DNA of 41,341 nucleotides from Eubacteriales Family XIII. Incertae Sedis bacterium (GCA_031277015.1 JAISLZ010000114.1:1-41341), one strand, 5' to 3'. Counted from the first letter of the stretch, positions 8,969 to 17,238 are shown. The notes: generated from the letters alone by a model not told the origin. Translations and numbers: made by a program.

Positions 8969-8997
8969 ATTATACCACCGCCGTCAGGCGCTGACAA
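8969..8997 (-). promoter_or_regulatory. Promoter of ssrA
   Basis: TTGTCA (rc of 8992-8997), 17-bp spacer, TATAAT (rc of 8969-8974), with TGG making it an extended -10. Start near 8962, giving about 40 nt of 5' leader to be removed by RNase P. The spacer and -35 edge contain a small palindrome, GTCAGGCGCTGAC (8982-8994). Confidence 0.75.
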
Positions 8998-9060
8998 TGT
9001 TCCATTAGGGTAATCCCGTCTTTTATCAAAGGGAACCTAAATAGAAAATCACACAGCACG

Positions 9061-10128
9061 TCAGTCGGAGAGTGTCGTAGCGAGTTCTTTAAGCTGCGGG
9101 GATATTTTTTTCATGACTTCGATAAGCTGCGGATTGAACTGTCCGCATTCGCCGTTCATGATCATGTTTATAGCCTGCTCATGAGTAAAAGCATCTTTGT
9201 AAACTCTCTTGCTCGTGAGGGCGTCATATACGTCCGTCAACGCGGCGGCCTGAGCCCATATCGGTATCTCGTCGCCTTTCAACCCGTCGGGATAGCCCTT
9301 TCCGTCATATCTCTCGTGATGATAGCGGCAGATGTCATGGCAGTAGGTGTAGTATTCCTCGTCCTGCAGCATATCCAGTCTATCTATGATCTCACTCCCG
9401 CGTGTCGTATGCGTTTTCATAACATCATATTCTTCAGGTGTGAGCCTGCCCGGTTTGAGAAGCACAGCGTCGGGGATAGCGATCTTGCCCACGTCGTGCA
9501 GCGCAGATGCCGATGAAATGAGCTCCAGTTGCTCATCGGTAATGGAATATTGATCCCTGAGGTTTTGCAGGATTAACTTGATGAGCATGCGCGTGCGCTG
9601 TATATGCTTGCCCGACTCCAGATCGCGGAACTCGACGGTGGCCGAAAGCGTGTCGATGAGCGACGAGTTCATCTGCTTTATGCGACCTTCCTGCTTGATG
9701 AGCTCGTTCTTCTGCTCCACAAGCTTCTCCTCGAGATGATTTTTGTAGACGTACAGATCTATGACGTTCGTCACACGCTGGTTGACGATCGAAGAATTGA
9801 ACGGTTTGTGAATGACGTCGGAGACACCGAGGCTGTAGCTCTCGAGCGCCATCTCATCGTCATCCTCACTCGTGACGAGGATGACGGGGATACTGCCTAT
9901 CTTACCGCTGGCATTCATGGCCTTGAGGACGCCAAATCCGTCCATGACAGGCATGACCATATCGAGCAACACTATGGCTAGATCCGAGTCATCCTCGTCT
10001 ATGATCTCGAGCGCCTCTTTGCCATTCGAGGCTTCGATGACCTCGTATCTACCGGAAAAAAGCTCGGAAATAATCAAACGATTGATGTCGATATCATCAA
10101 CTACCAACAACCTTAACTTCTTTGACAC
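9061..10128 (-). CDS. Response regulator with HD-GYP cyclic-di-GMP phosphodiesterase domain
   Basis: An RpfG-type regulator of 355 residues: N-terminal receiver (about 1-125) with phospho-acceptor D56 in LLDMVMPVMDG and the conserved Lys in HKPFNS; a coiled linker (about 130-165); then an HD-GYP domain. The latter has the metal-binding HD pair (H211-D212 in ALHDVGK), the HH pair and the full signature HHERYDGKGYPDG, so hydrolysis of cyclic-di-GMP is expected. The open frame reaches 10200, but a GTG at 10128 follows GGAGG at a 5-nt spacing and begins SKKLRLLVVDD, exactly where receiver domains start. No DNA-binding domain. Phosphorylation could come through the nearby Hpt protein. In many Bacillota, cyclic-di-GMP controls type IV pili, which would link this gene to the pilus operon. 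Confidence 0.92.
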   Translation of the reverse strand: MSKKLRLLVVDDIDINRLIISELFSGRYEVIEASNGKEALEIIDEDDSDLAIVLLDMVMPVMDGFGVLKAMNASGKIGSIPVILVTSEDDDEMALESYSLGVSDVIHKPFNSSIVNQRVTNVIDLYVYKNHLEEKLVEQKNELIKQEGRIKQMNSSLIDTLSATVEFRDLESGKHIQRTRMLIKLILQNLRDQYSITDEQLELISSASALHDVGKIAIPDAVLLKPGRLTPEEYDVMKTHTTRGSEIIDRLDMLQDEEYYTYCHDICRYHHERYDGKGYPDGLKGDEIPIWAQAAALTDVYDALTSKRVYKDAFTHEQAINMIMNGECGQFNPQLIEVMKKISPQLKELATTLSD

Positions 10129-10213
10129 TGTGACCTCCGTGCCACGGCCCGGCAGAATCCTCGCCGGACAAGTTTTGTAACGTACGTTTATATAGAACAA
10201 CGACTTAGTCTAT

Positions 10214-10696
10214 TCAACCGCGCCTGCCCCATTCGTTCCTTACCCTCTGCATACGTCTTTCCGCATCATTGGCTGCAATAGCTTCCCTTTTGTCGTAGAG
10301 CTTTTTGCCCCTCGCCACAGCAATCTCGACCTTGGCGATACCCCTGTTATTCAGGTAGGCCCGTAGAGGCACTACCGTGAGGCCTTGCTGTCCCGTCTGA
10401 ACGGCCAGCTTTGCGATCTCTTTTTTGTGCAACAGCAGTCTACGCACGCGCATAGGATCCACATTGTGTATGTTACCCAGCTCATACGGGCTGATATGCA
10501 TGCCTATGAGAAACGCCTCTCCATCCTGTACTTTGACATAACTTTCAGCCAAGCTGGCACGCCCCGACCTCAGCGATTTTATCTCCGTTCCGGTCAACTC
10601 AACACCCGCCTCGATCTTTTCCTCTATATAATAATCGTGCCGCGCCGACCGATTCGCGGTCAACACTTTCAGGCCTTCCTTTTTACTCCTACCCAT
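10214..10696 (-). CDS. smpB: SsrA-binding protein SmpB
   Basis: Small basic RNA-binding protein that brings tmRNA to the stalled ribosome. About 160 residues with the family signature YYIEEKIEAGVELTGTEIKSLR, the ESYV strand, PHxxGN-like YELGNIHNVDPMR and the basic C-terminal tail (KLYDKREAIAANDAERR...) that enters the mRNA channel. Start at ATG 10696 (MGRSKKEG); an in-frame GTG at 10705 is possible. There is no clear ribosome site, but the lepB stop lies only 18 nt upstream, suggesting coupling. lepB, smpB and the regulator gene run in the same direction towards ssrA. Confidence 0.95.
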   Translation of the reverse strand: MGRSKKEGLKVLTANRSARHDYYIEEKIEAGVELTGTEIKSLRSGRASLAESYVKVQDGEAFLIGMHISPYELGNIHNVDPMRVRRLLLHKKEIAKLAVQTGQQGLTVVPLRAYLNNRGIAKVEIAVARGKKLYDKREAIAANDAERRMQRVRNEWGRRG

Positions 10697-10714
10697 TTTT
10701 CGCACAAATATTCA

Positions 10715-11239
10715 TCAAACCGGCCCAAAACCCGAAAAAGGGAATACACGGAATACCGCTTTGCCTATGAGCTTGCTCTCGGGGATGAACCCGACGGAAG
10801 GATCTCTGCTGTCTTTGCTCTTCTGCCTGTTGTCCCCGAGAAGAAAGAGGCCGTCTTTCGGAACGGTTATCTCCGGCATTTGACCGTCCGTATATCCGTC
10901 CTTCGTGTACGGTTCATCGAGGGCTTGGTCATTGACATATACGGCGCCATCATGTATCTCGACTGTATCGCCTTCCACGGCTATCACGCGTTTGATGAGG
11001 TTCTTTATCGTGCCATCGTCGTTCTCTAGGTCCGAACGAAAGACGACGATGTCTCCCCGCTCGGGCTCACCGCCGAGATTGTAAGCCTGCTTGCTCAAAA
11101 AGATATAGTCGTTGGGGAAAAGCGTATCCTCCATCGAATGCTCCTTTACAATGGTCGGCTTGATGAACTGCATGATGATGATCGCTATCGCGACCGCTAT
11201 CGCTATATCTCTGATCCATACCCATAGGTTCTTGCTCAT
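10715..11239 (-). CDS. lepB: Signal peptidase I
   Basis: Membrane serine protease that removes Sec/Tat signal peptides from exported proteins. About 174 residues with one N-terminal membrane helix (about 8-28). The catalytic dyad is intact: S35 in EHSMEDTL and K83 in NLIKRVIAVEGD, followed by the conserved box GDNRQKSKDSRDP. The frame extends to 11266, but ATG 11239 has an AGAGGA ribosome site and begins MSKNLWVWIRD. It lies 40 nt downstream of a second S26 protein that lacks both catalytic residues, so this copy is the active one of the pair. Confidence 0.94.
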   Translation of the reverse strand: MSKNLWVWIRDIAIAVAIAIIIMQFIKPTIVKEHSMEDTLFPNDYIFLSKQAYNLGGEPERGDIVVFRSDLENDDGTIKNLIKRVIAVEGDTVEIHDGAVYVNDQALDEPYTKDGYTDGQMPEITVPKDGLFLLGDNRQKSKDSRDPSVGFIPESKLIGKAVFRVFPFSGFGPV

Positions 11240-11279
11240 TTGTCCTCTGCCAATTCCTTCTTGCACTTCCCTATATTCA

Positions 11280-11876
11280 TCAGCTCACCTTGCCAAATCT
11301 GTCAAGCGGCCATACACGAAACACCGCCTTACCCCTAGCTCCGTCAAGCCGAGCGTCAACTCTATCATCCCGGCTGTCCATCGCGTCGGTCGTATCATCG
11401 TTCAGAACGAACACATCTCCGGTACCAACCTCGCGTGAATACGCGGACGATTCCTGTGGCCCATGAGAGGACGCATTGGATGGAACCGCTAGCTCCGGCA
11501 GGTTCAGCCTATCGCCGTTCCTGAATATAGAGCCTTCTCCTATCCTTATTTCATCTCCCGGCAAGCCGATGACACGCGCAAACCTGTACGATATCTTCGC
11601 TGACTCGCCAGACCCCCACTCACCTTCCGGCTCAAAACTCCTCTTAAAGCAAAGCACATCACCGTATTTTGGCGGTCGGGCGTCGTAATAACTGCTTTTC
11701 AATATGATCACCACATCCCCATCATTTAACGCAGGCGACATATTATCGCCGTGTACCCTCACGGGCGCGACGAGGATAAACATGATGATGGCCGCCACAA
11801 CGGCGAGCATATATGGTCTCTTGCCGCCTGACAAGACCAGACTGCGGGCATTTCGCCCTGCGTACTCATCCGCCAT
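11280..11876 (-). CDS. Signal peptidase I paralogue with catalytic residues replaced
   Basis: 198 residues of the S26 fold: one N-terminal membrane helix (about 21-40), then the substrate-binding and catalytic boxes in the right order. Aligned with the neighbouring lepB, the Ser of the SM motif is Asn (N45 in GDNMSPALNDGD; a Ser lies two residues later), the general-base Lys is Ala (A100 in YRFARVIGLPGDEI), and the GDNRxxSxDSR box reads LNDDTTDAMDSRDD. Everything around these sites is well conserved (ARVIGLPGDEI, GKAVFRVWPL). It therefore looks like an inactive, folded paralogue rather than a decaying gene: the frame is intact over its whole length. It might hold substrates or pair with LepB. 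The alternative, an unusual protease using S47, cannot be excluded. An extended -10 (TGATATACT) ends 9 nt before the ATG. Confidence 0.85.
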   Translation of the reverse strand: MADEYAGRNARSLVLSGGKRPYMLAVVAAIIMFILVAPVRVHGDNMSPALNDGDVVIILKSSYYDARPPKYGDVLCFKRSFEPEGEWGSGESAKISYRFARVIGLPGDEIRIGEGSIFRNGDRLNLPELAVPSNASSHGPQESSAYSREVGTGDVFVLNDDTTDAMDSRDDRVDARLDGARGKAVFRVWPLDRFGKVS

Positions 11877-11885
11877 AACAATATT

Positions 11886-11894
11886 AGTATATCA
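11886..11894 (-). promoter_or_regulatory. Extended -10 element before the S26 paralogue
   Basis: TGATATACT on the minus strand (TG at 11893-11894, TATACT at 11886-11891). Only 9 nt separate it from the ATG at 11876, and no Shine-Dalgarno sequence is present, so the 5' leader would be almost nil. Confidence 0.45.
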
Positions 11895-11982
11895 CACCGT
11901 GGCTCCTCGCGTCCCCATTATCGTAATCTCGACGGATAAATAATATTTGTATGATAGTATCAGTGGAGTAAAAATAATGCTG

Positions 11983-13035
11983 TCAGATTCCCTGTCTCAA
12001 TGCGTCCAAGAGGTTCGAGAGACGCCCTGGGAGAGCGCTCTCTATCACCGAGCCTGTCAGATATTCAAGTGAACCGCGCCCTTCTGTGATCTCAATTCTG
12101 CCCGCATGAAGGAATTGCGACCTTAGACCGTAACGCCGGGCAAGGAAGCGCCCGAAAGCCATATCCCCGTACTTGGGATCACCGGCGATGGAATGTCCTA
12201 CGGCAGCGAGATGGGCTCTGATCTGATGTGTCCTGCCTGTGACAAGCCTCACTTCGACTATAGTGTAGGTGTGCGCTCCGCTCTGTATTGTCTCGGTGGG
12301 GCAGACTATGGTCATCGCGCGCTTTGCGGATTTCGTGGACGGGACGGACGAGGTATACGCCGAGGCGTGGACATTCACCGTTACATCGGTACTCGTCACT
12401 TCAACGCGATTGTGAGCTTCGTCTTTCCGTATGCTTCCGTCAATCACCCAGGCACCATCCATCTCCCCGAGTACCAGCGCCGTATAATACTTCCTTACGG
12501 CATCTTCTGCGGCTATCATGCGGCTGAAATCGCGCACGGCCTTTGAGTTCTTGCCGAAAACGACAAGGCCCGTCGTGTTGCGGTCGAGGCGGTTGACGGG
12601 GGACGGAGTGAACATGCGCTCGGCTCGAGGGTTGTACTCACCCTTCTCCAGCAGGTAGCCGATGACCTGATTCACGAGCGTATCCTTCTTTTCTTTAGCA
12701 TCGCCATGCGTCAGCAGGCCATAAGGCTTGGAGACGACGAGGATATTGCCGTCCTCATAACACACCTTGAACTGTACCCTCGAATGACGAAAAGCGCCTC
12801 CCGCACGCACCTGTCCACTCCGCGAAAGCTCATCGACGCGCGCGCTGTCAATGTACAACGCGATCTCGTCACCTTCTTCAACGATGTAGTCTATACCCTT
12901 CCGCGCCCCGTTTACCTTAACGTCCTTACGGACGAGACGGTAGACGAGGCTCAAAGGGGCCGCGCGCAGATATTTCTTCAGGAACCGGTCGAGCCTCTGC
13001 CCAGCCTCGTTGGCGGTAATGGTGATGATCTCCAT
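11983..13035 (-). CDS. RluA-family 23S rRNA/tRNA pseudouridine synthase
   Basis: 350 residues. An N-terminal S4 RNA-binding domain (about 10-65; QRLDRFLKKYL...VNGARK) is followed by the RluA catalytic domain (about 85-330). The catalytic Asp lies in VNRLDRNTTGLVVF, and the second family motif is VTGRTHQIRAHLAAVGHSIAGDPKYG. The overall build resembles RluC/RluD; the exact target uridine cannot be inferred. An extended -10 lies 6 nt before the ATG and no ribosome site is visible, so the mRNA may be leaderless. Confidence 0.92.
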   Translation of the reverse strand: MEIITITANEAGQRLDRFLKKYLRAAPLSLVYRLVRKDVKVNGARKGIDYIVEEGDEIALYIDSARVDELSRSGQVRAGGAFRHSRVQFKVCYEDGNILVVSKPYGLLTHGDAKEKKDTLVNQVIGYLLEKGEYNPRAERMFTPSPVNRLDRNTTGLVVFGKNSKAVRDFSRMIAAEDAVRKYYTALVLGEMDGAWVIDGSIRKDEAHNRVEVTSTDVTVNVHASAYTSSVPSTKSAKRAMTIVCPTETIQSGAHTYTIVEVRLVTGRTHQIRAHLAAVGHSIAGDPKYGDMAFGRFLARRYGLRSQFLHAGRIEITEGRGSLEYLTGSVIESALPGRLSNLLDALRQGI

Positions 13036-13041
13036 GCGTAC

Positions 13042-13050
13042 ATTGTATCA
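13042..13050 (-). promoter_or_regulatory. Extended -10 element directly before the RluA-type gene
   Basis: TGATACAAT on the minus strand; TACAAT occupies 13042-13047, followed by 6 nt and the ATG at 13035. The spacing is the same as at pilD (545) and at the gene starting at 31396. Confidence 0.45.
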
Positions 13051-13173
13051 CGGGACGGAAGCCTGTGAGCGGGGTGCATGGAGGATATACCCCCTGCTTT
13101 TGAGTGTATTTTATCCCATACTACAAATCAGCCATAGTATTAAATTTACTTTACAGGCCAATTCAGCGGCAGA

Positions 13174-14616
13174 CTATCCTAGGTACGTGATGCAGATAAA
13201 GCCGCCACTGGAGTTGCCGGTCATTGAATCTCTGTTCCACGTTGACGGATCAGTGGAATCAAATACGGTGGAGCTGAGTTTGATGCTGAGCGGGTTGGGC
13301 ATAGAGTGCTCTCCGTCGATTAGGCTGGTATCTGTGAGCTCGTACTCCGGGCCGAGCGCATAGTCGCCGCTATCACCCTGGGTACCTGTTTTGTTGGTTT
13401 TCCAATAGTCTAAGGCCGTCTGCGTATACACCCAGCCCGAGCCGCCGCCGGCAGGATTGGCGTGACAGCCGCCGTACCAGCCACCACCACCGCCGGCAAA
13501 ATCGCCACCGGTATTATATGAGCCGCCAGAACCAAAAGAAGGAAGGATGTACCCTGCAATTGTGTTTGATCGAGTCCCAACGGCAATCTGAGTGCCGCCA
13601 GTGCCGGTGATGTTACTGCTGTTGTTGGTATAGCCGGCAATCCCATTTAGACCACCTCCGGCACCACCTTTATACGTATAGCTCTCATGCGTGATAGTGC
13701 CGCCACCGCCTCCGGCGACTATGACACGGTGGTAGAGGGTTTCTCCATCAATGCGGATATCAGAGGCACCGCCGCCACCGGTGCGGCGGGCCTGGGCTCC
13801 ATTACCACCGCCGTTGAAACCGCCACTCTTTCTGCTATCATCCGCTTTTCCCATACCACCCGCATAGAGATAAAGGGTTGTATCTGTGTCCAATGTTATC
13901 GTGCCCGCCGCATAACCGCCCAAACCGTTATATGCCAGATCGCTGTCGAGCGCTCCGCCCGCCGCACCCCAGACCTCCAGTCTGTAGTTGCCAGGAAAGG
14001 ATATGGTGTACGCCACAGAATCTTCAGGGGCCTGTATGGCATTGAAGCCCTTTTGCTGAAACTCTAAACGACTGTTCTCGTCATCGAAATACCCCACAAG
14101 CATAGGCTTAGGCAACGGTGACGGTGCACCCTTCAGCACGGTATAGCCCCGTTTGCCGGATATGTCGATCCGGCCTTTCTCCCCGGCGATGGTGTCGCCC
14201 TCGCCGGCGGTTTCCGAATATGTGTCCGCAGTCGAAGGTATCTCAAAACCGCCGATTGAGATAGCGGCGTCCGTCGTGTACGAGGGAGCGTCGCCCGCGG
14301 CTATCCTCTCCTCTGCCTTCTCGGAGGCGAGGCGAGTGTTCGTCTCGCGCATCTCGGAGCCGAGTATCGTGGCGAAGGCCGACGCGCACATGATGGCGAC
14401 GACGGCGATGATGGCCATGGCGACGAGGAGCTCGATGAGGGTCATGCCGGGACGGTGGATGGACCGCCCACGAGGGAAAATAAAGACGCGTGCCGTATGA
14501 GGCGCGCGCCCGATGGGTACGTCATTTATGTAATTGCCGGCTAGTAAATTACCATATAATGGAAACGGGGGGGGGGCAAAAATTATGCTGTTATTTTTCG
14601 ATACAATCCTGTCCAT
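13174..14616 (-). CDS. Prepilin-like protein with ALK/LTK-type glycine-rich domain
   Basis: 480 residues. A type III prepilin signature lies unusually deep: Gly before MTLIELLVAMAIIAVVAIM (Met +1 is residue 58, Glu at +5), giving a 57-residue leader. After the pilin helix comes a linker, then from about residue 205 a glycine-rich domain starting YRLEVWGAAGG and continuing with GGYAAGTI, LYLYAGGMG, GGGGASDIRI and HRVIVAGGGGG. This is the pattern of the Gly_rich family named after the ALK/LTK receptors, common in secreted Clostridia proteins. The start at 14616 has a strong GGGAGGG site; no later ATG, GTG or TTG precedes the prepilin motif. The leader contains a C10 tract (14567-14576) where one base gained or lost leads to an early stop. 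Likely a minor pilin or pilus-tip adhesin processed by PilD. Confidence 0.82.
   Translation of the reverse strand: MDRIVSKNNSIIFAPPPFPLYGNLLAGNYINDVPIGRAPHTARVFIFPRGRSIHRPGMTLIELLVAMAIIAVVAIMCASAFATILGSEMRETNTRLASEKAEERIAAGDAPSYTTDAAISIGGFEIPSTADTYSETAGEGDTIAGEKGRIDISGKRGYTVLKGAPSPLPKPMLVGYFDDENSRLEFQQKGFNAIQAPEDSVAYTISFPGNYRLEVWGAAGGALDSDLAYNGLGGYAAGTITLDTDTTLYLYAGGMGKADDSRKSGGFNGGGNGAQARRTGGGGASDIRIDGETLYHRVIVAGGGGGTITHESYTYKGGAGGGLNGIAGYTNNSSNITGTGGTQIAVGTRSNTIAGYILPSFGSGGSYNTGGDFAGGGGGWYGGCHANPAGGGSGWVYTQTALDYWKTNKTGTQGDSGDYALGPEYELTDTSLIDGEHSMPNPLSIKLSSTVFDSTDPSTWNRDSMTGNSSGGFICITYLG
14567..14576. repeat. Homopolymer tract of 10 G (plus strand) / 10 C in coding strand
   Basis: Ten identical bases within codons for Ala-Pro-Pro-Pro of the glycine-rich pilin leader. 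With 11 C the frame reads to TAA within about 6 codons after the tract; with 9 C it reads to TAG within about 8 codons. The only tract of this length in the window. Confidence 0.85.
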
Positions 14617-14763
14617 CTCGTCCCTCCCTTGGCTCTGTTCGGTTCACCGTGTTCCCGTCCGATACGTGTATTTTGACTGCACGTACAAGCTGCACACACA
14701 GGCTACATAATAATATACATCAATTCACCGTATATTGAAATACAATCCACGCAAAAATCCGCT

Positions 14764-15042
14764 GTGTCATTCCATTATAGCGCATATGACACATACGAAC
14801 CCACCTATGCGAAAATCGTTAAAACTGCACAAGAAAAATTTCACTGTGAGCAATTCATTCCCGACTACAAATTGACGATTTCAGGGCTGGCGGGTGTAAT
14901 GGGTGTGTCCCGGCAGTCTAGTCAAGGCGCTTGTCAAGGAGAGGTGGGCCCTGTCGCCTGAGATGGCGGTTCGTTTGTCCAGATGCTTCGGAAATTCTGC
15001 TGATCAGCGGATGAACATGCAGAAGGCTCCGGGCCTTTGCCG
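14764..15042 (+). pseudogene. Frameshifted remnant of a HigA-like antitoxin (HTH)
   Basis: Two overlapping frames together give a HigA/XRE-type pattern: LTISGLAGVMGVSRQS in the first frame, then, after a frameshift near 14915-14925, SLVKALVKERWALSPEMAVRLS and CFGNSADQRMNMQKA in the second. This corresponds to the HTH and the downstream helix of the HigA antidote family (pattern ...ALGVSRQ...LVNGK..ISADMALRLARYFG.S...W.N.Q). The N-terminal part (14764-14860) is not recognisable and the C-terminus is lost. No HigB toxin gene is nearby. The usable remnant is about 14865-15030; the outer limits are approximate. This accounts for most of the gap between the pilin gene and the kinase gene. Confidence 0.6.
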
Positions 15043-15045
15043 CGC

Positions 15046-17238
15046 TCACGGCCCGCAGAGGTACTTCCTCAGCATATCCATGACTTGGTCGAAGTTGAAG
15101 GGCTTGCCTATGTGGTCGTTCATTCCGATTTCCAGACATCTGTCGATATCCTCGCGGAATACGTTCGCGGTCATGGCGATGATAGGTACGCTTACCGCTT
15201 TGTCCGTGCCAAGCGCGCGTATCTCCGCTGTAGCCCCGTAACCGTCGAGTTCGGGCATCTGAACGTCCATGAGTATCAGATCGAATGAGTCTTGTTCTGC
15301 CTTGAACATATCCACAGCCAGCCTGCCGTTCTCCGCCTCCGTGATCTCCGCCCCGGTGGGCTCAAGCAGGGCGATCACTATCTCGCGATTCACGTCCACA
15401 TCCTCGGCGAGCAGGATGCGTTTTCCCCTGAATGCGCCTTCGTAGGGCGTGTCGGCAGCGACATCCTCCGGCGCCTTGCCTGTATCCGCGCCCACGTCCT
15501 CGTCTGCCGCGATCTGCGCCTTGAAGGTGAATGTGAATTTGGAGCCTTCGCCCACACGCGACTCCACGCTGATATCGCCGCCCATCATCTCCACGATGCG
15601 CTTTGAGATCGTAAGGCCCAGGCCCGTGCCGCCGAACTTGCGGGAGATGCTGCTATCGGCTTGTGTGAACGCCCGAAACAGGCGTCCTTGCTGTTCTTCC
15701 GAAATGCCTATGCCCGAGTCCGATACGGATATCTCTATCTCCGCGGTATCGGCCTCCGTGTGGAGTAGCCGGGATTCAAGGCGTATGTCCCCACCCTCCG
15801 GCGTGAATTTGACCGCGTTGGAAAGGAGGTTTGTTATGACCTGGGAGAGCCTCTGTTCATCCGCGCGCAGTGATCTGGGGATGCCATCGCCGGAGGACAC
15901 CTTGAAGCGGATAGCTTTCTCGTCCACCTTGAACGCTATGACGCCGGCGACCTTCTTTAGCATATCCTCGAAACGGAAACTGATCTCGTCGAGCTCGAAT
16001 TTGTTTGCCTCAATCTTGGATATGTCCAGCACGTCGTTGATGACGCCCATGAGGTGACGCGAGGATTCCTCTATCTTCGACAGGCAGTAGTCCTTGCGCT
16101 TTACATCCGTCGCGTTCTGCGCTATCCCGGTCATACCGATGACCGCGTTGAGAGGCGTCCTGATCTCATGACTCATGCTGGACAGATATTCACTCTTGGT
16201 AACGCTGGCGTATTCCGCTCTTTCTTTCAATATCGCGAGTTCTTCGTTGCGTTTGTCGAGTTCCACATACGGGCGTGTCTGCATGTGCGAGAGGAATATG
16301 GCGGCGATGACGCCAAAGACGAGGAAGATGAGGCCCGAGGTGATGAATATGCGCATGATGGTAGGTATGGGAGTCTCTGATTCGGGCATGTTGAGGAAAA
16401 GGGCCCAACGCTCCGTGTTATATACGATAGGTGTGTAGGCGCAGATATATTTGGCGCCGTCGTCTCTGTAATTGGCGATTTTCACCCCCGTTTCATCCGA
16501 GGCCAGGCATGAAAACACCAGCCTTGAGAGGTTGCTGTCCGAGGACGGGTCGAACTTCGTATTGAGGGATGAGTCCGTGCTGTCCGCTATAGTGTAGCCC
16601 TGCCCGTCGACGAGGAACACCCGCGCGGCATCGTATACGCGGTAATCTGAATTTGTGATGAGCTGCGAGAAGTAGTCGCTGGGAAGCGCCGACATGAACA
16701 CTGCGTCGTCCCTGACCTTCGTATAGCAACGGATGACGAACTGCCCGGACGCGGTCTCTTCCAAGCCGCTGATCTTGATGCCTTCATCCGGAGCCTCCCG
16801 AAAGAAGTCTTCGGCTTTGTCCGGCGGAGGCTTTGAATATCCGTAGCCTTCTTTCTCCGCAGAATATATGCCACCGTCCGCAAATACGACACCCAGCGAG
16901 ATGAAGCTCGGACCGGGGCCCACCTCGGCTTCGAGGGTCCGGGCGAGGCCTTCCTTACCTCCTGACTCAAACGCCGCAGCCATCATGTTCCCGACATAAT
17001 TCGCGTCGCTCCCTATATTGCCTAGAGACGATGATATCATATCGAACGCGAGCTGTTCGACGAGCGTCAGATCCTGCGATACGGTATACGATATTTCCCT
17101 CGTGCTGAAATGTATGCCGATAGCCGTAGTTACCGCTGAACTGGCGAGGACTACTCCGATAATTATCACGGCCGCGCGCAGCCTCACCCTTCTGATGCTA
17201 TGAGGCGTTTTGGAGTGATCGTTCCTGTGTTCCTCCAT
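15046..17238 (-). CDS. Hybrid sensor histidine kinase with extracellular sensor and receiver
   Basis: About 730 residues. A first membrane helix (about 20-42), an extracellular Cache-like sensor region (about 45-300; the YTPI...ERWALFLNMPE ending is typical), a second membrane helix (about 305-330), a short coiled coil, then HisKA with phospho-acceptor H357 in SHEIRTPLNAVIGM, and HATPase_c with the N box NLLSNAVKF, DSGIGIS and GGTGLGL. A receiver (about 600-725) has D658 in LMDVQMPELDGYG. There is no Hpt domain, so onward transfer needs a separate Hpt protein; one is encoded at 8111-8461. The frame reaches 17298, but ATG 17238 (MEEHRNDHSK) has a GGGGGG/AGG stretch upstream and is preferred. 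Divergent from a MarR regulator. Confidence 0.92.
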   Translation of the reverse strand: MEEHRNDHSKTPHSIRRVRLRAAVIIIGVVLASSAVTTAIGIHFSTREISYTVSQDLTLVEQLAFDMISSSLGNIGSDANYVGNMMAAAFESGGKEGLARTLEAEVGPGPSFISLGVVFADGGIYSAEKEGYGYSKPPPDKAEDFFREAPDEGIKISGLEETASGQFVIRCYTKVRDDAVFMSALPSDYFSQLITNSDYRVYDAARVFLVDGQGYTIADSTDSSLNTKFDPSSDSNLSRLVFSCLASDETGVKIANYRDDGAKYICAYTPIVYNTERWALFLNMPESETPIPTIMRIFITSGLIFLVFGVIAAIFLSHMQTRPYVELDKRNEELAILKERAEYASVTKSEYLSSMSHEIRTPLNAVIGMTGIAQNATDVKRKDYCLSKIEESSRHLMGVINDVLDISKIEANKFELDEISFRFEDMLKKVAGVIAFKVDEKAIRFKVSSGDGIPRSLRADEQRLSQVITNLLSNAVKFTPEGGDIRLESRLLHTEADTAEIEISVSDSGIGISEEQQGRLFRAFTQADSSISRKFGGTGLGLTISKRIVEMMGGDISVESRVGEGSKFTFTFKAQIAADEDVGADTGKAPEDVAADTPYEGAFRGKRILLAEDVDVNREIVIALLEPTGAEITEAENGRLAVDMFKAEQDSFDLILMDVQMPELDGYGATAEIRALGTDKAVSVPIIAMTANVFREDIDRCLEIGMNDHIGKPFNFDQVMDMLRKYLCGP

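Noticed and set aside
8982-8994. GTCAGGCGCTGAC palindrome as a terminator
   Set aside because: Only 5-bp arms, no T run, and it lies in the ssrA promoter; noted with that feature.
13430-13850. Dense GCC/CCG repeats as a tandem repeat or CRISPR-like array
   Set aside because: They encode the glycine-rich domain (GGN codons); no regular repeat and spacer length.
15449-16057. 202-codon open frame opposite the hybrid kinase
   Set aside because: Lies across the conserved HATPase domain on the other strand; Ser/Arg/Pro-rich as expected of a shadow frame.
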